A stretch of DNA of 6,950 nt from Anaerolineae bacterium (lineage in GTDB: Bacteria; Chloroflexota; Anaerolineae; 4572-78; NAK82), in assembly GCA_030597485.1 (NCBI GenBank), contig JAUVRU010000107.1, positions 1 through 6,950 of the forward strand, written 5' to 3'. Below, piece by piece: positions 5,500 to 6,950 of the stretch; position 1 is the first letter of the stretch, and every line of letters starts with the position of its first letter. The notes below the pieces were generated by a model. It had not been told where the DNA came from and searched no databases. It saw only the letters and a program-made list of their open reading frames with translations. Both the position numbers and the translations under genes were made by a program.

Positions 5500-5613
5500 A
5501 GTCTAGCGCAGCCGGGGTCCCCATTGTGCCGACCTGGAGGCGAATTGGCGAGTTGAGGAGAGGCAACGAACAGAGGCCTGCCGATTGAGTTGAGAAGGTA
5601 TCGAATCGGAGAT

Positions 5614-5642
5614 TTGACGTTTCCTGTTCTTGCCTTTATAAT
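5614..5642 (+). promoter_or_regulatory. Near-consensus promoter of the toxin-antitoxin operon
   Basis: TTGACG (5614-5619, five of six matches) is followed by 17 bp and a perfect TATAAT (5637-5642). Transcription should begin near 5649, inside the TGTCTAGA repeats, leaving a leader of about 29 bases. Confidence 0.8.
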
Positions 5643-5663
5643 TGTCTAGAAGATATGTCTAGA
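5643..5663 (+). promoter_or_regulatory. Putative antitoxin operator: paired TGTCTAGA boxes
   Basis: TGTCTAGA occurs at 5643-5650 and again at 5656-5663, a 13-bp repeat period. Each contains the palindrome TCTAGA. The boxes overlap the -10 box edge and the predicted start site, a usual place for an autoregulatory operator bound by a Phd/YefM antitoxin or its toxin complex. Binding is inferred. Confidence 0.5.
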
Positions 5664-5677
5664 TATAGGGGTGGGGA

Positions 5678-5929
5678 ATGCTAGTTTCTATTACAGAAAT
5701 GCACAATCGCCTTTCACATTGGTTGAAAGAAATTCCTGAGCGACCTGTGACCATCACGCGCCGCGGCAAGCCTGTTGGCGTTCTTGTCTCTCCTGAAGAA
5801 TACGAACGTCTGCGCCAGGTGCAATCATACCTGGAGATGCTGCGGCTTTCCCGCTCGCTACAGGACAGCGACGTGACCGCTGATGAGTTGTTCCAGGCAT
5901 CCAGACAGGAATTGGAGGCTCATCGATGA
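5678..5929 (+). CDS. Phd/YefM-type antitoxin
   Basis: An 83-residue DNA-binding antitoxin. The N-terminal half (MLVSITEMHNRLSHWLKEIPERPVTI, then TRRGKPVGVLVSPEEYERL) is the classic Phd/YefM fold: a short strand, an amphipathic helix, the beta hairpin with RRGKPVGVLVS, then EEYERL. The C-terminal part (about 50-83), rich in Leu, Asp, Glu and Gln, would wrap the toxin's active site. The ATG follows a G-rich site (GGGGTGGGGA) directly upstream. Its stop overlaps the toxin start as ATGA (5926-5929), so the two are translationally coupled. The first part of the gene and its leader are more AT-rich than the neighbours, consistent with transfer. Autoregulation through the TGTCTAGA boxes is likely. 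Confidence 0.88.
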   Translation: MLVSITEMHNRLSHWLKEIPERPVTITRRGKPVGVLVSPEEYERLRQVQSYLEMLRLSRSLQDSDVTADELFQASRQELEAHR

Positions 5930-6345
5930 TTGTCGATGCTAGTGTCATCCTGAATGCTTTCTTTCCTGATGAGGATCAGGCGCAAGCGCAGGACTTGATC
6001 CGCGATCACGTCATTGGGCGTGCCGAATTGGCTGCCCCCAATCTGCTGCTCTACGAAGTGACCAATGCTGTTGTCGTGGCACGGCGCCGGGAACGTATCA
6101 GCGACGAGCAGGCAGAGGATATCTTATCATCCTTTGAGAGTTTGGGCATTGCCTTGAGACCAGTAGATTGGCAGCGAATGCTCCCTTTAGCCATACGCTT
6201 CGACCGTTCCGCCTATGATGCGGCCTACCTCGCCCTGGCTGGGGCGACGGGTCAACCGTTGGTCACCGGTGACCTGCGCATGTACAATGCAGTCCACGAG
6301 CATCTGGATTGGGTGCAGTGGATTGGAGACTATCAACAGGTTTGA
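5926..6345 (+). CDS. vapC: PIN-domain toxin, VapC-like ribonuclease
   Basis: A 139-residue PIN-domain protein of usual VapC length. The acidic metal-binding residues all appear present: Asp4 (IVDASVILN), Glu44 (LLYEVTNAV), Asp98 (SAYDAAYLALA) and Asp116 (TGDLRMY). It should be an active Mg-dependent ribonuclease that cuts specific RNAs, often tRNA or rRNA, when the labile antitoxin is lost. The target cannot be read from sequence. The start is the ATG in the ATGA overlap with the antitoxin. The pairing of a Phd/YefM-type antitoxin with a PIN toxin is common. Its last codons lie back to back with the broken ParM-like gene on the opposite strand, and no clear plus-strand terminator follows. Confidence 0.9.
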   Translation: MIVDASVILNAFFPDEDQAQAQDLIRDHVIGRAELAAPNLLLYEVTNAVVVARRRERISDEQAEDILSSFESLGIALRPVDWQRMLPLAIRFDRSAYDAAYLALAGATGQPLVTGDLRMYNAVHEHLDWVQWIGDYQQV

Positions 6346-6490
6346 GCGTGTTTTTCCCCCCCTCGCCTGCGCCGTTGATGGAGAATCGCGCCCGCCCGGG
6401 CGTCCCTACCACGCTGGGAAAGGTCACGATGCGGTCAGGGCCACTCACGACCTTGACGGCGGAATAGCCAATGTCGATGCCTACGTTCAT
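6263..6490 (-). pseudogene. Truncated ParM/StbA-like actin ATPase, N-terminal fragment
   Basis: From ATG at 6490 the frame begins MNVGIDIGYSAVKVV, then DRIVTFPSVVGTPGRARFS. This is the N-terminus of the ParM/StbA-like actin family: the phosphate-1 loop DIGYSAVKV and the conserved FPSVVG. AAAGGAG with good spacing lies just upstream (about 6499-6505 on the minus strand), so the start is real. Family resemblance ends after about 42-45 residues, near a run of seven C at 6356-6362. The remaining 30 codons to the stop at 6263 run antisense to the end of the toxin gene and look unrelated. A full actin-like ATPase would be about 300 residues or more. The rest is not found in the window in any frame, so this is a deletion/insertion scar. 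It may derive from a plasmid-segregation gene or a chromosomal homologue. Confidence 0.65.
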
Positions 6491-6535
6491 TCCTGCGCTC
6501 CTTTCGCTGGTCTTCGTTCGATAGAAACAGAAAAT

Positions 6536-6570
6536 GGCCCATCCCAGCCGCAAGTCAGCTGGGATGGGCC
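6536..6570 (-). terminator. Perfect 13-bp hairpin followed by T-rich tract, minus strand
   Basis: GGCCCATCCCAGC (6536-6548) pairs perfectly with GCTGGGATGGGCC (6558-6570) around a nine-base loop. On the minus strand the stem is followed by ATTTTCTGTTTCT, an imperfect U-tract. It lies 45 bases upstream of the ParM-like ATG, so it would either end an upstream transcript or act as an attenuator in the fragment's leader. A possible -10 box GATAAT lies at 6608-6613, and transcription from it would give an RNA of about 70-75 bases ending here. Confidence 0.6.
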
Positions 6571-6745
6571 GCTCGGCTGTTTGACCGATGGGAAACAGTT
6601 ATGGTATATTATCTCCAGGCTCACCACGCCGTCGTGCTCGGCTGGTGGGCCACGTCCGGCAAGGTGGTACGTGCGCCTGCCCGGCCATTCTTTTCGGGCT
6701 GTTCACCGAAAGGGAAACCGGGGCTTGGGTGAGGAAAAGAAAAAA

Positions 6746-6765
6746 AGCCCGGCGTGCGCCGGGCT
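6746..6765 (-). terminator. Strong Rho-independent terminator, minus strand
   Basis: AGCCCGGC (6746-6753) and GCCGGGCT (6758-6765) form an 8-bp stem around GTGC. On the minus strand it is followed by a run of T broken by one C (TTTTTTCTTTTCC). It should end a minus-strand transcript entering from the right, consistent with the partial reading frame at 6867-6950. A second small hairpin, CCCTAAC/GTTAGGG (6770-6776 with 6780-6786), lies just before it. Confidence 0.85.
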
Positions 6766-6866
6766 CATTCCCTAACTGTGTTAGGGTGTTGCGAGGGTGG
6801 ATGACGGGAGTTAACTGCCTGTCAACCACACCCTACACATAGTGCCCGGTTGCGCCTATTCGGCGA

Positions 6867-6950
6867 TCAACCGTTCGTTTGTTCAGGTTCTGGGGGCCTG
6901 GTGGGCAGTTCACCGTCAACCCAGGATCGCAACCACCAGCGCACGAGTTG
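6867..6950 (-). CDS. Possible C-terminus of a gene running off the window
   Basis: On the minus strand the frame from the window edge gives 27 residues (QLVRWWLRSWVDGELP, then TRPPEPEQTNG) and stops at TGA 6869-6867. The Trp/Arg-rich helix followed by a Pro/Glu/Gln tail is protein-like. A strong terminator on the same strand 102 bases past the stop supports a gene end. I do not recognise it. Another minus-strand frame is also open here but is Cys- and Gly-rich, so the call is tentative. Confidence 0.3.
   Translation of the reverse strand, partial: QLVRWWLRSWVDGELPTRPPEPEQTNG

Noticed and set aside
4993..5556. Open frames on the plus strand opposite lipA
   Set aside because: They are shadows of a complete lipoyl synthase with all cluster cysteines and an identified promoter.
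5036..5566. 176-codon minus-strand frame covering the lipA promoter region
   Set aside because: Most of it lies in a shifted frame over lipA, and its start lies in the G-rich intergenic tract upstream of the promoter.
6215..6775. 186-codon plus-strand frame overlapping the toxin and continuing to the terminator
   Set aside because: It starts inside the toxin gene in another frame, crosses two hairpins, and has no ribosome site or known domain.

Overview
This is a high-GC bacterial chromosomal window with short, mostly independent transcription units, canonical sigma70-type promoters and GC-rich hairpin terminators. The protein set (secreted S8 protease with a beta-sandwich tail, RidA, PduO-type ATR, lipoyl synthase, Phd/PIN pair, ParM/StbA-like fragment, IS256-type end) would fit Chloroflexota (Anaerolineae-like). 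That placement is an inference from protein style and is not proven here.

Layout. 1-190: the right end of an IS256-family insertion sequence, with the last 40 codons of the transposase and a terminal inverted repeat. 191-934: no intact gene. Its first part looks like decayed sequence. 675-899 has nested complementary arms that could be a structured RNA. It ends exactly where a promoter begins (TTGGAT, 17 bp, TATAAT), and the predicted transcript start falls on the ATG of the next gene. 935-2569 (+): secreted subtilisin-like (S8) protease, probably from a leaderless mRNA. 2617-2706: imperfect inverted repeat between convergent genes. 2775-3164 (-): RidA enamine/imine deaminase with its own promoter and an upstream terminator. 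3415-3537 (-): an unlisted 40-residue hydrophobic small protein with a strong Shine-Dalgarno. 3678-3759: compound hairpin and a heptanucleotide tandem repeat. 3759-4334 (-): PduO-type corrinoid adenosyltransferase starting at TTG. 4498-5388 (-): lipoyl synthase LipA starting at GTG. A G-quadruplex-capable tract lies on each side of lipA (4455-4490 and 5470-5499), both on the template strand.

5614-6345 (+): a more AT-rich toxin-antitoxin operon (Phd/YefM-type antitoxin and PIN/VapC-type toxin, ATGA overlap) with a near-consensus promoter and repeated TGTCTAGA motifs at the predicted start site. Immediately after it, on the minus strand, is the first part (about 45 residues) of a ParM/StbA-like actin ATPase with a good ribosome binding site. 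Its homology stops at the toxin gene's 3' end, so this looks like a rearrangement scar. 6518-6786 carries two minus-strand hairpins (one perfect 13-bp stem, one strong terminator), and 6867-6950 may be the C-terminus of a gene running off the window.

The genes do not form one pathway. LipA (protein lipoylation) and the adenosyltransferase (B12 cofactor) are co-oriented cofactor genes and may be co-transcribed. The two ends of the window look like accessory DNA: an IS end on the left, and a TA module beside a broken actin-like gene on the right. I see no CRISPR array, tRNA, rRNA or recognised riboswitch.
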